A stretch of 64,000 bases of DNA from Candidatus Altimarinota bacterium. Its GTDB lineage: Bacteria; Patescibacteriota; Gracilibacteria; BD1-5; UBA6164. Of this stretch, positions 51,512 to 62,960 are shown piece by piece (position 1 is the first letter of the stretch; each line of letters opens with the position of its first letter). Both the position numbers and the translations under genes were made by a program. The stretch spans positions 62,001 through 126,000 of the forward strand of contig JAQTOS010000002.1 of NCBI GenBank assembly GCA_028713225.1, in the 5' to 3' direction. Below the pieces are notes generated by a model that was not told the DNA's origin, searched no databases, and saw only the letters and a program-made list of their open reading frames with translations.

Positions 51512-52720
51512 ATGTCAGAAGTAGAAAATTTAACACCTGCAATGCAACAATTTTATGAAATAAAAAAAGAGTACAATGATTCTATTTTATTTTTTAGAAT
51601 GGGTGATTTTTATGAAATGTTCGGGCCTGATGCTGAAATCGCTCATAGTGTTCTTGGTATTGCTATAACTTCAAGAAATAAAAATGCAGCAAATCCAGAA
51701 AAATTAGCAGGATTTCCATATCATGCTCGTGATAAATATTTACCAAAATTACTTGAAGCTGGTTACAAAGTTGCGATTGCTGAACAAGTTTCAGATCCAA
51801 AAGCTAAATGAATAGTAAAAAGGGAAGTAGTGAGAGTAGTTACTCCTGCAACTCTTGATTTGGAAAGCGAAATTTTGGAGTGAAAAAATTTTTCAAATAA
51901 TTCAATTGTTTCAATATTTGAAGAAAAATGAAAATACTGATTTTCTATTATAGATTTGAGTACAAATGCTTGGAAAGTGTGAGAATTTTCTGATTTTAAT
52001 TCTCTTTCAAAAGAGCTTTACAAAGTTTCTCCTAAAGAAGTAATTTTAGAAAAAAGTCTTTTTTGAAACACTCAAATAGAAAATATTTTAACTAAAAAAT
52101 ATTCACTAAATATCTATTTTTTCTCTGCAAAAAATGAAGCGAAAACATATTTGCAAAATCATTTTAAAACAAAGAATTTAGAATGATTTGGAATAGAAAA
52201 TAAAGCACTCGCAACAAAAGCTTGAGCGATGTTACTGGAATATATAGAATCAAACCAAAAAACTAGTTTAGGATTTCTTAGAGATTTATCTTTTGATTCA
52301 TTTTCTTGAGTTTTAGACTTAGATGAATCAACTATTAGAAACTTAGATTTGATATATAATTTTGCGACAAGAAGTTCAAAAAATGGTACATTATTTGGTG
52401 TAATGGATGAAACAAATACTTCAGCTTGAGCAAGACTTTTGAGACAAAATATACTAAATCCATTAAAAGATGAAAAATGAATTGAGACTAGATATGATAT
52501 AATTGAAGAATTTCTAGCTAATCCTATTCTATTATCAAAAGTAGAAGATAAATTGAAGTGAGTTTCAGATATTGATGCAATATTGAATAGAGTAGTATTA
52601 GAAAGAGTAAATCCTAGAGAATTACTAAATCTAAAAAGGTCACTAGTTTCTATACTTGAAGCTTTTGACTTGATTAAATCAGATTGATCAGAAAAACTAA
52701 AAAAACTCCTAAATTTGTAA
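51512..52720 (+). CDS. mutS: N-terminal fragment of mismatch-repair protein MutS
   Basis: Predicted 402 aa versus about 850 for MutS. Present: domain I with the mismatch-reading Phe-x-Glu in '[12 protein letters not shown]' (near 30-41), connector domain, and the start of the core lever ('[11 protein letters not shown]', '[16 protein letters not shown]', '[19 protein letters not shown]'). Missing: clamp, the Walker A/B ATPase domain and the dimerisation tail. The reading frame ends at TAA inside a terminator hairpin, and the other half is not found downstream, where a convergent gene begins. A fragment of MutS could still bind mismatches but not signal. May be a decayed gene. Confidence 0.88.
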
Positions 52721-52736
52721 ATTTAGGAGTTTTTTA
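52699..52736. terminator. terminator that ends the mutS fragment
   Basis: AAAAAACTCCTAAATTT-GTA-AATTTAGGAGTTTTTT, perfect 17-bp arms; the stop codon TAA starts in the loop. Bidirectional; the convergent transglycosylase gene ends right after it. Confidence 0.9.
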
Positions 52737-52738
52737 AA

Positions 52739-53845
52739 TTAAGTTGTTTGATCTTTTCATTTTGCTATAGCAACTGCATACAGATATTTATGAGCAATTC
52801 ACGATTGTTTTGTATTATCTCAATTATAGTTTATATAACTAACAAAATTTTTATAGTATTCTGGATTTTGATGCAATTTATTAATTATATCATCTATATC
52901 TTTATTACTTATAGGAGCTTTGTTTTTTGCTATAAGTAATTGATTAACTTCTTTTAATCATTTATTTTCTACTTTTTTTAGATTTGCTATAACTTGTTTT
53001 TTTTCAGCAATATCATGTGGATTTGCTTCTTCTTTTAGCTTAGCTAGATGTATACATCCAACTATAAAATTACAATAGGGGTCATTTTTCGCTCTTGAAG
53101 TTATTTCTTTTATTTCTCTATTATATACTTTTTCATCTCAATCTTTTATTCTTTCAAAAGCTATTTTCACCCATTTGTTTTTTATAGAATTGATTGCAGT
53201 GTCTGGAATTTTTTTGATTATATGTAGATAATTTGCAGCTCATATTTCTTTACTTTCCATATCTTGAAGAGGAGCTCAAGTTAATTGCATTATTCATTTA
53301 GCTCAAGTTGGAGATTTAGCATTTTTATCTCATCCTGATTCTCTATCTATAAGTCTTTCTAGTCAAATTGCTGAAAATCACATTGCAATAGACATTTCTC
53401 ACATTGTTTTTCATATATATTGGTCAAAGTTTTTTGGATTATCTTGATTTTCTTCTTTTTTTACTTCTTTTATATTTATCTCAGGTTTTTCTATTTTTTT
53501 CTCTATTTTATCTAGTAGAGTGTGATTATTTTTTTTACCGTTATCAATTAAATCATCTTGCTTTTTACTATATATAACATCACTTTCAGATTCAATACAT
53601 TTTTCATTTGGTTTTGTATGTCATATAAATCAAATTAATTCTTTTTTCAAAGCATTTTTTTGTATTTTTATTCATTCTTTATAAATTTTTTCTGGAATTT
53701 CTTTTTTCTTCTTAGTTTCTTTTATTTCATTTTCTTGTTTCTCATTTTTAGGATGTTTTTTAACAAGATTATTTTCATCATGTTTATGAGCTTTTTCATG
53801 CTTTTCTTTTCAAGTATTTTCAAATAAATCCATTATTTCTGACAT
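52739..53845 (-). CDS. SLT-type lytic transglycosylase-like protein
   Basis: Predicted 368 aa. The N-terminal ~150 residues are Lys/Glu-rich and disordered ('KHEKAHKHDENNLVKKHPKN'), the C-terminal part holds the SLT domain: 'GLERLIDRESGGDKNAKSP' (catalytic Glu in ESGG) followed by 'GAKGIMQLTG' and later 'IHLAKLKEEANP'. Such enzymes cleave the glycan strand. No signal peptide is evident, as in the other transglycosylase-like gene at 12668. TGA-Gly at conserved positions. Confidence 0.78.
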
Positions 53846-53982
53846 ATATTTTTGATTTTATTAATTACTTTTTTATAGTGTATCATTTATTCGCACAAAA
53901 AACAAAAATTAAGACGCTTTCTTTTACTTGTTTTATTTTAAATTTTTATATAATGAATTTAAATATTCTTTATTAAATTTAA

Positions 53983-56175
53983 ATGGAAGAAGAGATAGAA
54001 GATTTTAGAGAGAAAAAAATTATAGATATTGAATCTCCATCTGATGAATCAGAACTTGGAGATTTGGATGTACATGATTTTTATAATCCAAATTACAAGA
54101 TAAAAATTGATAATCTGCATAAAAAAATGACAGATACTTTTTATGTTTCTCTAAAAACTCATATTAATCTTAGTTTATTTCCAAAAATTAGACTTCACAA
54201 GCTGGCAAAAAAACAAAATTCAAATGATATTAAAGTAGATAAGAAAATAAAAGAAATAAATTTAGAAACATTTTCTCCAAAAATTGATGAAAATACTCTA
54301 GATTTTAGAGAGAAACAAGAACGCGTAGAATATAATCAAAATAATCTAGCTTTTGACATTTATAGACCAAATAGGCCAATAACTTACTATTTATTGAAAA
54401 AAATAAAGAGGAATTTATTTAATATTTGAAAAATTTGAATTTATTTAGCTATATTTCTGGTTTCAGTTTTTGCTTATAAATCACTAATTTTGCATTTTAC
54501 AGAAAGTGGATATAAAAATATATATTCTATTACTGATGCTAAAAATCTAAATTCTGTTTCTCAAAATATAAATAATGCAAAATTTGATTTCATTCTTTCA
54601 TATTATTTATTTGTTCCAATAGATGTGATTTTTAATAATTCATTATTTTCTTATGAGCCAGTTAAAAATGTATCAAATTTGATAAATTGATGAAAATATT
54701 TGGCTAAGTGACTTGATAAATGAGCTTTTGTTTTTGATAGTTTACTTTCTATTATAGAAAAAAAATGAGCAGAAAATATTTATTATACAGAATTTCTACT
54801 TGATGCTAAACCTGATTTGGATGAGCTAAATTCTAATTTAACAAAAGCTTTGACTTATTACTGACAAGTTGATGATTTATGAGATGCTAAATTAAATGAG
54901 AGTTTTTATAAAGCATTTTGATCGCTAGAATCTTTTTCTAAAAATACTGATTATATTTTGGCTAATTATGATAAATTATTAGAAATGTTGGCTTATAATC
55001 ATGAAAAAAGATATTTGATAATTTTCCAAAATTCTGATGAAATTAGACCAACTTGAGGTTTTATGGGAAGTATGTGAGTTTTATCTATATTTAAATGAAA
55101 AGTAAAAGACTTCACTAAAAAAGATGTTTATGCTTATGAGTGGGATATAAAACCATATACTGAAACTCCACCAGAATGAATAAATAAAATTACAGATAGT
55201 TTTGGACTTAGAGATTCAAATTATTATGTAGATTTTAGAGATTCTTCTGCAAAAATTAGATTTTTTATGAAAAAAGCTGGAGAAAATATAGATTGAATAG
55301 TTTATTTAAATAATAATTTAATTTTAGATTATTTAGATTTACTTGGTTCTGTTAATTTTAAAAAAATCAACAAAAATATAGATTCATCAAATTTTGATTT
55401 TACTATGTCTACATTGGTTGAATCAAAGATATTTAAAGAGGGAAAACTGGATACTCCAAAACAAGTATTATTTGATTTTATGCAGGATTTTTATACTAAA
55501 TTAAAAGAAGAAAAAAAGTACAAAGATTATTTCAAGATTTTTTTCGATGATATTTTGAAAAGAGATATAGTTTTTTATACTTTTTCACCAAAAGTAAACA
55601 GATTTTTGGATAATTATAATTTGAATTGAAGCTTAGATTATGCAAATCATTTGGATTTTGCTTATCCAATATTTACTTCTATTTGATGAAATAAATCAGA
55701 TAGATATATGAAAAGAAGTTTTGAACTAGATTCAAGTTCTTCAGGTTGTAGTCTAGAAAATTCATTTACAATTAAACAAACTCATTTATTTTCTTCAAGT
55801 GATGAAATAAAAGCTATAGATTATTTTAATGAGTTAAAAATAGCTAATTATAAAGATTTATTAAATATACAATGAGAATGAGAAAATAAACAATTTGTTA
55901 GAGTTGTTTTACCAAAAAAAGCTATAATAAAAGATGATTCTATCAAAGTTATAGAGGAAGAAAATAGAAAAATTGCATATTTTTATATGAATACTAAACC
56001 AGGAGAAACTAGTACTTACAAGATAAATTATTCACTTGAAAATAAAAGTTGTAGTAAATATGATTTCAAATTTTTCAGACAATCAGGACTGAGAAATTAT
56101 GATTTGATTATAAATTCAGCTGATGGAAAAAATATAAATCAAACAAATTTAAATTCTGATTATGAGATAAAATAG
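53983..56175 (+). CDS. DUF4012 surface-exposed membrane protein
   Basis: Predicted 730 aa. A ~145-residue cytosolic N-terminus, one membrane segment at about 150-170, then the DUF4012 domain, recognised from 'LIIFQNSDEIRPTGGFMGSMG' in the middle. DUF4012 proteins occur in many CPR and Gram-positive bacteria, and their function is unknown, perhaps envelope assembly. Two or more Cys in the C-terminal part ('GCSLENS', 'NKSCSKYD'). Stop TAG overlaps the first base of a GTAGGG repeat. TGA-Gly frequent. Confidence 0.85.
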
Positions 56176-56242
56176 TAGGGAATAATTGTATTGTTCCAAC
56201 AAATAATATATACGCATTGTAAGGAACGAATATTTTCGTTCC
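56175..56242. repeat. hairpin repeats after the DUF4012 gene
   Basis: GTAGGGAATAATTGTATTGTTCC at 56175-56198 (G-T pair tolerated in the stem) and GTAAGGAACG...CGTTCC at 56219-56242 followed by T5, which can serve as terminator. Confidence 0.82.
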
Positions 56243-56374
56243 TTTTTATTTGACTTTTTTAACAAAATCCATAAATTACCTACCAATCGTTAGGTAATAA
56301 TTTTATATTATTTGACTAAAATTAAAAAATACTTATAAATTAGGTAAATATTATTTTATAAAATTAAAAAATAT

Positions 56375-58297
56375 ATGAAAAAGACTTTCTTTTTAGCTCT
56401 TATTTTATCTTCATTTTTGCTTTCATCTTGCGGACAAAAAGAAGAACTAGTAAAAAAATACTTCAACACAGTAGCGGTTGAATCAGGTTCTATATCTGAG
56501 GGGAATTCTTATGTATGATATACAGATAGTTTTGATACTATAATGCTTTCAGCTAAAATGTGATGAAAAGTGGTTTCTATAAACAAAGAAGTCGGAGATA
56601 AAGTTGTTCCTAGTGAGGAAGTAGCTATGCTAGACTGATCTGAAGCAAAAACTTGATATAACTCACGAGAAAATATTATTACTCAACTTCAAATTTTGAA
56701 ATCATCAACTTCAGATACTTTTGATAAACAAATAATGGCAGCTGGAGAAAAAGTAAAACAAGTTCAAAATGGTATAGATATGGCTTCTATAGGAATATCT
56801 TGAACAACTACTTGATTATTGGATGTACAAAACATTACTCGTGAACAATTAAAAACAGTTCAAACTCAAATTGCTCAGGCAAAAACTGGACTTGAAACAG
56901 CTAAATTAAATTTGGCTAATAATCAAGATAGTTTAGATCAAAAAAAATCAGATATTTATAATAATTCAAAAAATGCTATTTCAAATGCTAATAATTTAGC
57001 TGTATGACTTATAGATTTTTTAGATAATTTTTATTGAGTTACGACAGCTAATAAATATAAAAATGATTCTTTTGAAGTTTATATTTGAGCAAAAAATACT
57101 CAAACGAAAACAGATGCTGAAAATGAACTTAGAACTCTTATTTCAAAATATAATTCAGCAAAAAATCTTCCACTTGATACAAATGAAAATATTGAAAAAG
57201 CTTTAAATACTTATAATTCATTATTTTCGTGAGACATAAGAACTTTACTGAAAAACACATATTCAGTTTTGGAAAATTCTATTTCTAGTTCAAGTTTTCC
57301 AGATTCAGCAATAAATGCTTACAAAACTCAAACAAATACTCTTCAAGCTAATTTGGAACAAGTTATTTTAACTGTACAATGAAATTATTTTCTTGGACTT
57401 AAATGAAGTATAGATTCTATTTCATCATTTAAAAAAGAATCAAAAAATGGAATTGATATGCTTCAAAAACAAGTTGCATTAGCTGAAAAATGAATTGATA
57501 CTTTAAATCAAACTTATAAGCAATACGAAGCTATGCGAGCTGGACAAATTACAGATATTTCAACAAAGAAGCAAGTAAGTAATTCTCAAAAAAGTTTAGC
57601 TCAAAATCAATTATGAGAAGCATTAGCTTCAATTGAAGCACTTAAACAACAAAAAATATCTTCTCTAAAACAAATTGATGCTCAAATAGCACAAGTACAA
57701 TGAGGTCAAAATGATGCTTCTGTTATGATAGATAATGCAAAAGTTATATCTCCTATTAATTGAGTAGTTATTAAAAAAATGGCAGAAGTTGGGCAAGTTG
57801 TTGGATGAGGTATGCCACTACTTGTAGTTGCAACTGACTCAGATATTAAAATAATGATTTCTATTCCAGATGATGTAAAGCAAAATACTTTTATTTGAGA
57901 TAAAGTAAAAGTAGAAATAGAATGACACGATAAACAAGTGGATTGAATTATTACAAATATTTTACCTACTCTAGACCCAGTTACTAAAAAAACTCAAGTA
58001 GAGATAAAAGTTCTAAATCCAGAAAATAAAATCAAAATCTGATCTTATGCAAAAGTATATCTAGCTGATTCTAAAGCCTCTGAAAAAACAGGACTTGTAA
58101 TTCCAAACAAAGCCATAGTTTCAGATATGCTTATTCCAGGAGTTTATATACTGACTGCAGATAAAAAAGCTAAATTTACAAATATAAAAATACTAAAACA
58201 AAATGATAATTTTTCTCTAATTGAATGATTAAAACTTTGAGATAAGATTATAACAGACTGAAAAGAAAACGTGTTTGATGGAGAAATTTTGCAATAA
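56375..58297 (+). CDS. HlyD-type membrane-fusion lipoprotein of an RND efflux pump
   Basis: Predicted 640 aa, long for the family. Lipobox 'LLSSC' (Cys19). Biotinyl-lipoyl-like halves at about 50-80 ('KMGGKVVSINKEVGDKVV') and about 465-500 ('VISPINGVVIKKMAEVGQVV') enclose a very long coiled hairpin. The beta-barrel and 'MP' domains follow ('MISIPDDVKQNTFIG', 'TLDPVTKKTQVEI'). Connects an RND pump to the outer layer. The RND gene follows 314 bp downstream, with a small divergent gene in between. Confidence 0.88.
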
Positions 58298-58326
58298 AAA
58301 AAGAGAGAGCCGCATAGCGAACTCTC
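58296..58326 (-). terminator. terminator of the 57-aa membrane gene
   Basis: Minus strand GAGAG...CGC/GCG...CTCTC stem followed by U-run; lies next to the hlyD stop and may stop both strands. Confidence 0.78.
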
Positions 58327-58362
58327 AGAATTTGGAAGGAAAAAAGACTTTTAAGCCTAGTC

Positions 58363-58536
58363 CTAATAGATAAAGGCAATACCTATGATGCAGAATATGA
58401 GACTTGATAATGTATCGCGGATACTTAATGCAATATTAGTATTAATTACATTAATAACTTCGTCTACAATATGATATCCACCTCCAATAAGTATCCCTAT
58501 ACCAAAGCAAAACAGCAAAAAAGCTATATTTTTCAT
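58363..58536 (-). CDS. 57-aa small membrane protein, foreign-looking
   Basis: Two hydrophobic segments ('IAFLLFCFGIGILIGGG' and 'LIFCIIGIAFIY') separated by a short polar loop. All glycines GGN; SD AGGTAGGA upstream of ATG, unlike native genes; stop TAG; own terminator. A plausible promoter (TTGCAA, 17 bp, TAAAAT) lies in the start of the RND gene on the opposite strand, and a CTTAG...CTAAG stem lies in the leader. It sits between hlyD and its RND partner on the opposite strand. No family recognised. Confidence 0.55.
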   Translation of the reverse strand: MKNIAFLLFCFGIGILIGGGYHIVDEVINVINTNIALSIRDTLSSLIFCIIGIAFIY

Positions 58537-58611
58537 CTTTTCCTACCTTTCTGTAAGCCATTAAATTTCTTAGCTTTCACTAAGTTAAGACTTACTTCTT
58601 AATTTTACTAT

Positions 58612-61600
58612 ATGTACTCAAAATTTGCAAATTTCTTTATACAGAATTCTAAATTGACAAGTGTACTTGTAATTATTACAGTATTTGCTTGAATAGGTTC
58701 TTATGTAATTATACCAAAACAGTATAATCCTACTATTGTTGTACCAGCTTTTTCTATTATGGTAGAAGCTCCAAGCTTGTCTTCTGACGAAGTGAAAAAA
58801 CTAGTTACAGATGAATTAGAAAACAAGATAATGGAACTTGAATGAATAGATGAAACTTATTGAGTTTCTTGAGATAATTATGCTTGAGTAATGGTAAAAT
58901 TCAAAGTTTGAGAAGACAAAGAAAAAGCAAAAATCAGACTGAATCAAAAATTAAGTGAAAATATGGATTTAAAACCTATGTGAGTTGGAAATCCTATTAT
59001 TACGACTATAGACCCAGATGAACTTAGTCAAATAACTTATGCAATTAGTTATAAATGAGATAAAAGTCTCTCTCAAGAAGAACAATCTATTTATCTTCGC
59101 CAAACTGCAAATATCATAAAAAATAAATTAAAAACTTTAAAAAATGTAACAACTTTAGATATAGTTTGAGGAGCTAAAAAAAATATAGTTGTAGATTTGG
59201 ATTTGGATAAAATTGAGGCTAGAAATACTGATATTATGCAAATCTATCAAGCTCTACAAAAGAATAATTTGAGTATGCCAGCTGGAAATATCAACCTAGA
59301 AAATGGTGATAGAATTTTTGTAGAAACAAATGGTAAAATAGATAGTATTGAAAAATTGAAAAAACTTGTTGTTGCAAAAGTAGCAGATACTCCACTTTAT
59401 TTGGAAGATGTTGCGGATATTAGATATTGAGAACAAAGAACTTCAAAATATTCTCTTATTTCAACTAAAGCAAATTTATGAGAAAATGCTGTATTTTTAG
59501 GAGTTGGTAAACAAGCTGGAACAAATTGAGTTTTTGTTACTGAAGCTGTAAAAGAAAAAATGGATGAAATCAAAAAAACTCTTCCAGCAAATATTGAAGT
59601 TTCAGTTATTCAAGATGAATGAGAACTTGCAAAAGAAGCTACAAATGACTTGATAAAGGATTTGATAGAATCAATAATCATAGTTGTAGTTATACTTATT
59701 ATTTTTCTTGGATTTAAAGATGCTATGAATATGGCAGTTTCTATTCCACTTGTACTTTTATTGGTATTTTTATACTCTTATATAGTTTGATACAATATTA
59801 ATAGAATTTCACTTTTTGCACTAATTCTTGTTATCTGAATGCTTGTTGATAACTCAATAATCGTTGTAGAAAATATTCATAGACATTTACATGAAAGAGC
59901 AGATACTGGTAAAAATAAATTACAGGCTATTTTAGAAGCTGTTGATGAAGTTGGTGTTTGAGTTGTGATGTCTACTATTACAAAAGTTTTTGCATTTGCT
60001 GCGATGTTCGCGGTAACTTGAATGATGTGAGAATATATGTGACCAATCCCAAAATTCGCGATTGTTGCTCTACTTTTATCTATAATTGTAGCATTTTCTA
60101 TAAATCCTTGGATTTCATATTTGACTGCAAAAGATGCAACAGAGTGAGATCATGAACATAAAGTAAAGAAAAAATCAAAATATGATGTAAGAGTATTTTA
60201 TGTGAAAATTATGGAAGCATTTATAAGTGTTAAACCAAATTTTGGGAAAAGAAGAAAATTATTCAAAATAGTTTTTTGGACAAGTCTTTTTGTGGTAATT
60301 ATTGCACCAATTTATATGGGGATATTTAAAGCAAGAATGCTTCCAAAATCAAATCAAAATCAAGTTTATCTTTGGGTTGATGGACCTAGGTGAACAAATG
60401 CACGAGAAATGCTAAAAGTAGAAAATGATATAGAAAAATTCTTTTTGAAAAATGATAAATTACCAAAAGATTTAGATATTGTAGATTCTGTTTCTTCTAC
60501 TGTTTGAACTCCATTTACTGCTGATTTTGCAAATCTTTTCAGAGGATGAAGCCAAAGAATGCAAGAATTTCAAATATCATCTAGAATAAATCTAATTCCA
60601 AAAGAAACAAATGACAATAGATTGAAATCAGAAATTTTCGCTTTCCAAATTAGACCACTTCTTAGAGAATATTTACTAGAAAAATATCCAGATCTGAATA
60701 TGAGATTACTAGAAGATCCTCCAGGGCCTCCAGTGAGAGCTACATTTATGATGAAATTGAAAACTGAAGGAGAAGCCGCAAGTTTAAATAATTTTACAAA
60801 AAAAGTTTACGCAGAAGTTCAAAAAATATCACCTGAACAAAAACTAGTAGATTTGTGAAATTCTCTTGCAACTACTTATAAAAAAGTATCAATAGATTTG
60901 GACCATGAATCACTTTCTAGAGCAGGATTAACAGTAGAACAAATTGCTTATACTCTGGCTATAGCAAAAAACTCTATGCCGATAAGTCTTATCAAAGATT
61001 CTTCTAGTCTAGAAGCTACAAATATAATTTTGTGAGTGAAATGAAATCAAACAGAAACTACTGATTTGCTGAAAAATATTAGTTTTACAAATGCTCAGGG
61101 GCAAAAAATATTTTTAACTTCTATAGCTAAAATAGATTATTCTTTTGTCTCATCAGAAATAGATACTGACTGAAGACAAGAAACCAATTATGTTTATGCT
61201 GAAATGTGAGATAATTCTGTTATTTATCCAATTATTAAATTATATTCTATTTTGAAATCTCCAGAATTTTTAGGAAAAGATTTTAAATTCTTATGATGGG
61301 ATTTCTATGGATTACATTATTTATGATTAAATGATGGAAAAAAATATGATATAGAATGGGATTGAGAATGGAAACTTACAATGGATACATTTAGAGATTT
61401 AGGAACTGCGATGATTATTGCAATTCTCGCAATTTACTTTTTGATTGTTGGACAATTTAGAAGTTTTGCAGTTGCTTGAGTAGTTATGCTTCCATTTTTA
61501 CTTGGTTTCTTTGGTATATTTCCAGGATTTTCTATACTATATTTACTGAAAAATGAATATTTCAATGCAACAGCTATGATATGAATAATATCTCTAGCCT

Positions 61601-61911
61601 GAATAGTTGTTTGAAATGCGATACTTTTGATAGATTATGTAAATATTTTGAAATCAAGATGATGGACTATAGAAAAAGCTATTATAGAAGCTTGATATAT
61701 CAGATTTATGCCGATAATGCTTACTTCTATGGCTGCGATATTTGGTGCTATTAAAATCACATCTGATCCAGTTTGGTCAGGACTTGCTCGGAGTATAGTT
61801 TGGTGACTTGCAACAAGTGCAATTCTTACTCTTATAGCAATACCAATTTTCTACTATGATAGTCAGAAAAAATCTTGGGATGAAGATATGATGAAAGATA
61901 AAATGAGATAA
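58612..61911 (+). CDS. RND-family efflux transporter (AcrB/MMPL type)
   Basis: Predicted 1099 aa, normal for an AcrB-type pump. Twelve membrane segments in two sixes (after residue ~1-30 and near 360-520, and again 910-1080), with two large extracytoplasmic loops. Motifs: 'LVDNSIIVVENIHRHLHER' in the central proton-relay helix (Asp-Asn; AcrB has two Asp) and 'MLTSMAAIFGAI' in the second half. Drives proton-coupled export with the HlyD protein. No outer-membrane TolC is seen, and CPR cells lack an outer membrane, so the route is unclear. Starts after an A/T-rich leader. Confidence 0.93.
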
Positions 61912-61918
61912 GTTTAAT

Positions 61919-62039
61919 GTAGGGAATGAATATTTTCATTTAAATAAGTGTAGGGAACGAATATTTTCGTTCCAAATCTCTGTAGGGAACGATTGCATCA
62001 TTCCAAAAAATGTAGGGAACGCGGGTCCGCGTTCCCTAC
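61919..62039. repeat. four hairpin repeats between RND and ruvC
   Basis: 61919-61941 (GTAGGGAATG, right end degenerate), 61950-61973 (GTAGGGAACG, CGTTCC), 61982-62004 (ATTGCAT core, one mismatch) and 62012-62039 (perfect 28-bp palindrome, CGGGTCCG core). Same family as the clusters at 15.4 kb and 20.1 kb. Confidence 0.88.
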
Positions 62040-62042
62040 ATT

Positions 62043-62077
62043 AAAAAGAGATGTTTTTTTAAAAACATCTCTTTTTA
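62043..62077. terminator. bidirectional terminator before ruvC
   Basis: AAAAAGAGATGTTTTT pairs with AAAAACATCTCTTTTT; ends on the ruvC stop codon. Confidence 0.88.
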
Positions 62078-62551
62078 TTTCTTTAAATTCAAAGCTCCAA
62101 TATAAGCAAGGCATACAGCATCAGCTGCATCATCTGGTTTTGGAATAGTTTCCAGTTTCATTATTATTTTTATTGCATTCTGAACTTGTTTTTTATCAGC
62201 TTTTCCATATCAAGTTATAGCATGTTTCAGCTCAAGGGGGGTGAATTCTAGTATTTCTATTCATCTTTTTATTGCTTCATACATTATTACTCATCTAGCA
62301 TGTGATACATCTATTCAAGTTTTGATATTAGTTGTAAAAAATAGTTTTTCAATTGATACTAAATCAGGTTTATGAATATCAAGTAATTCTCAAATATCAG
62401 TTCAGATTTCAAGTAATTTATATTTTAATTCCATTTTTGGAGGAGTTTCAACTATTCAATAATCTAGTAATTCTAAATTATTTTTACTTTTTTCTATCAA
62501 AGCGAATCAAATTGTAGTTGTTCCTGGGTCTACTCAAAGGATTATTGACAT
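62075..62551 (-). CDS. ruvC: Holliday-junction resolvase RuvC
   Basis: Predicted 158 aa, usual length. Opens with 'ILGVDPGTTTIGFALI' carrying the first catalytic Asp near residue 7; 'SIEKLFFTTNIKT' holds the second (Glu); 'KPDDAADAVCLAY' near the C-terminus holds the last acidic pair. Cuts four-way junctions for RuvAB. No ruvA or ruvB next to it. TGA-Gly in several places. Confidence 0.93.
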
Positions 62552-62679
62552 TTTGTTAAAATATTTTACAAATAAGAATTTTTATGTTAAACTAGTTTTC
62601 GTAAAGTTAAATATAACATTACCTCAAGTGATTTTTTGTTTTTGTTTTTAAAAGAAATTTAATATTAATATAATTCAAA

Positions 62680-62829
62680 ATGTGAAAAAGTAAAATGATA
62701 ATTGAACCTACAGTCAGAGAGAGGATTGCAAACTCAAGTGAACTCAAAAAAGAAGAAAAAGAAAATTTCTTGAGATTTGTTGCTTATCTTACAATAGAGG
62801 AAACCGAAGAACTTATGATGATAATTTAA
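62680..62829 (+). CDS. small protein, unknown
   Basis: Predicted 49 aa starting with 'MGKSKMIIEPTVRERIAN' (second codon TGA) and Glu-rich to the end ('EEKENFLRFVAYLTIEETEE'). Helical, acidic, no recognised family. Has its own strong terminator immediately after the stop, which supports it being real. Leader is A-rich without SD. Confidence 0.5.
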
Positions 62830-62846
62830 TTATCATCTTTTTTTTG
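62812..62846 (+). terminator. terminator of the 49-aa gene
   Basis: GATGATAATT pairs with AATTATCATC and overlaps the stop codon; T8 follows. Confidence 0.88.
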
Positions 62847-62900
62847 CAAAAAATTAGGAAATATAATTTATATAGGTCAACTTATATAAACTGATTTATT

Positions 62901-62928
62901 TTGACAAAGCTATTTTATAAATTAAAAT
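62901..62928 (+). promoter_or_regulatory. promoter of the edge pseudopilin
   Basis: TTGACA, 16 bp, TAAAAT; the -35 context TTGACAAAGCTATT is the same as at 43816. Confidence 0.6.
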
Positions 62929-62960
62929 CAATAAGTATTAAAATATAAATTTTTCATTTT

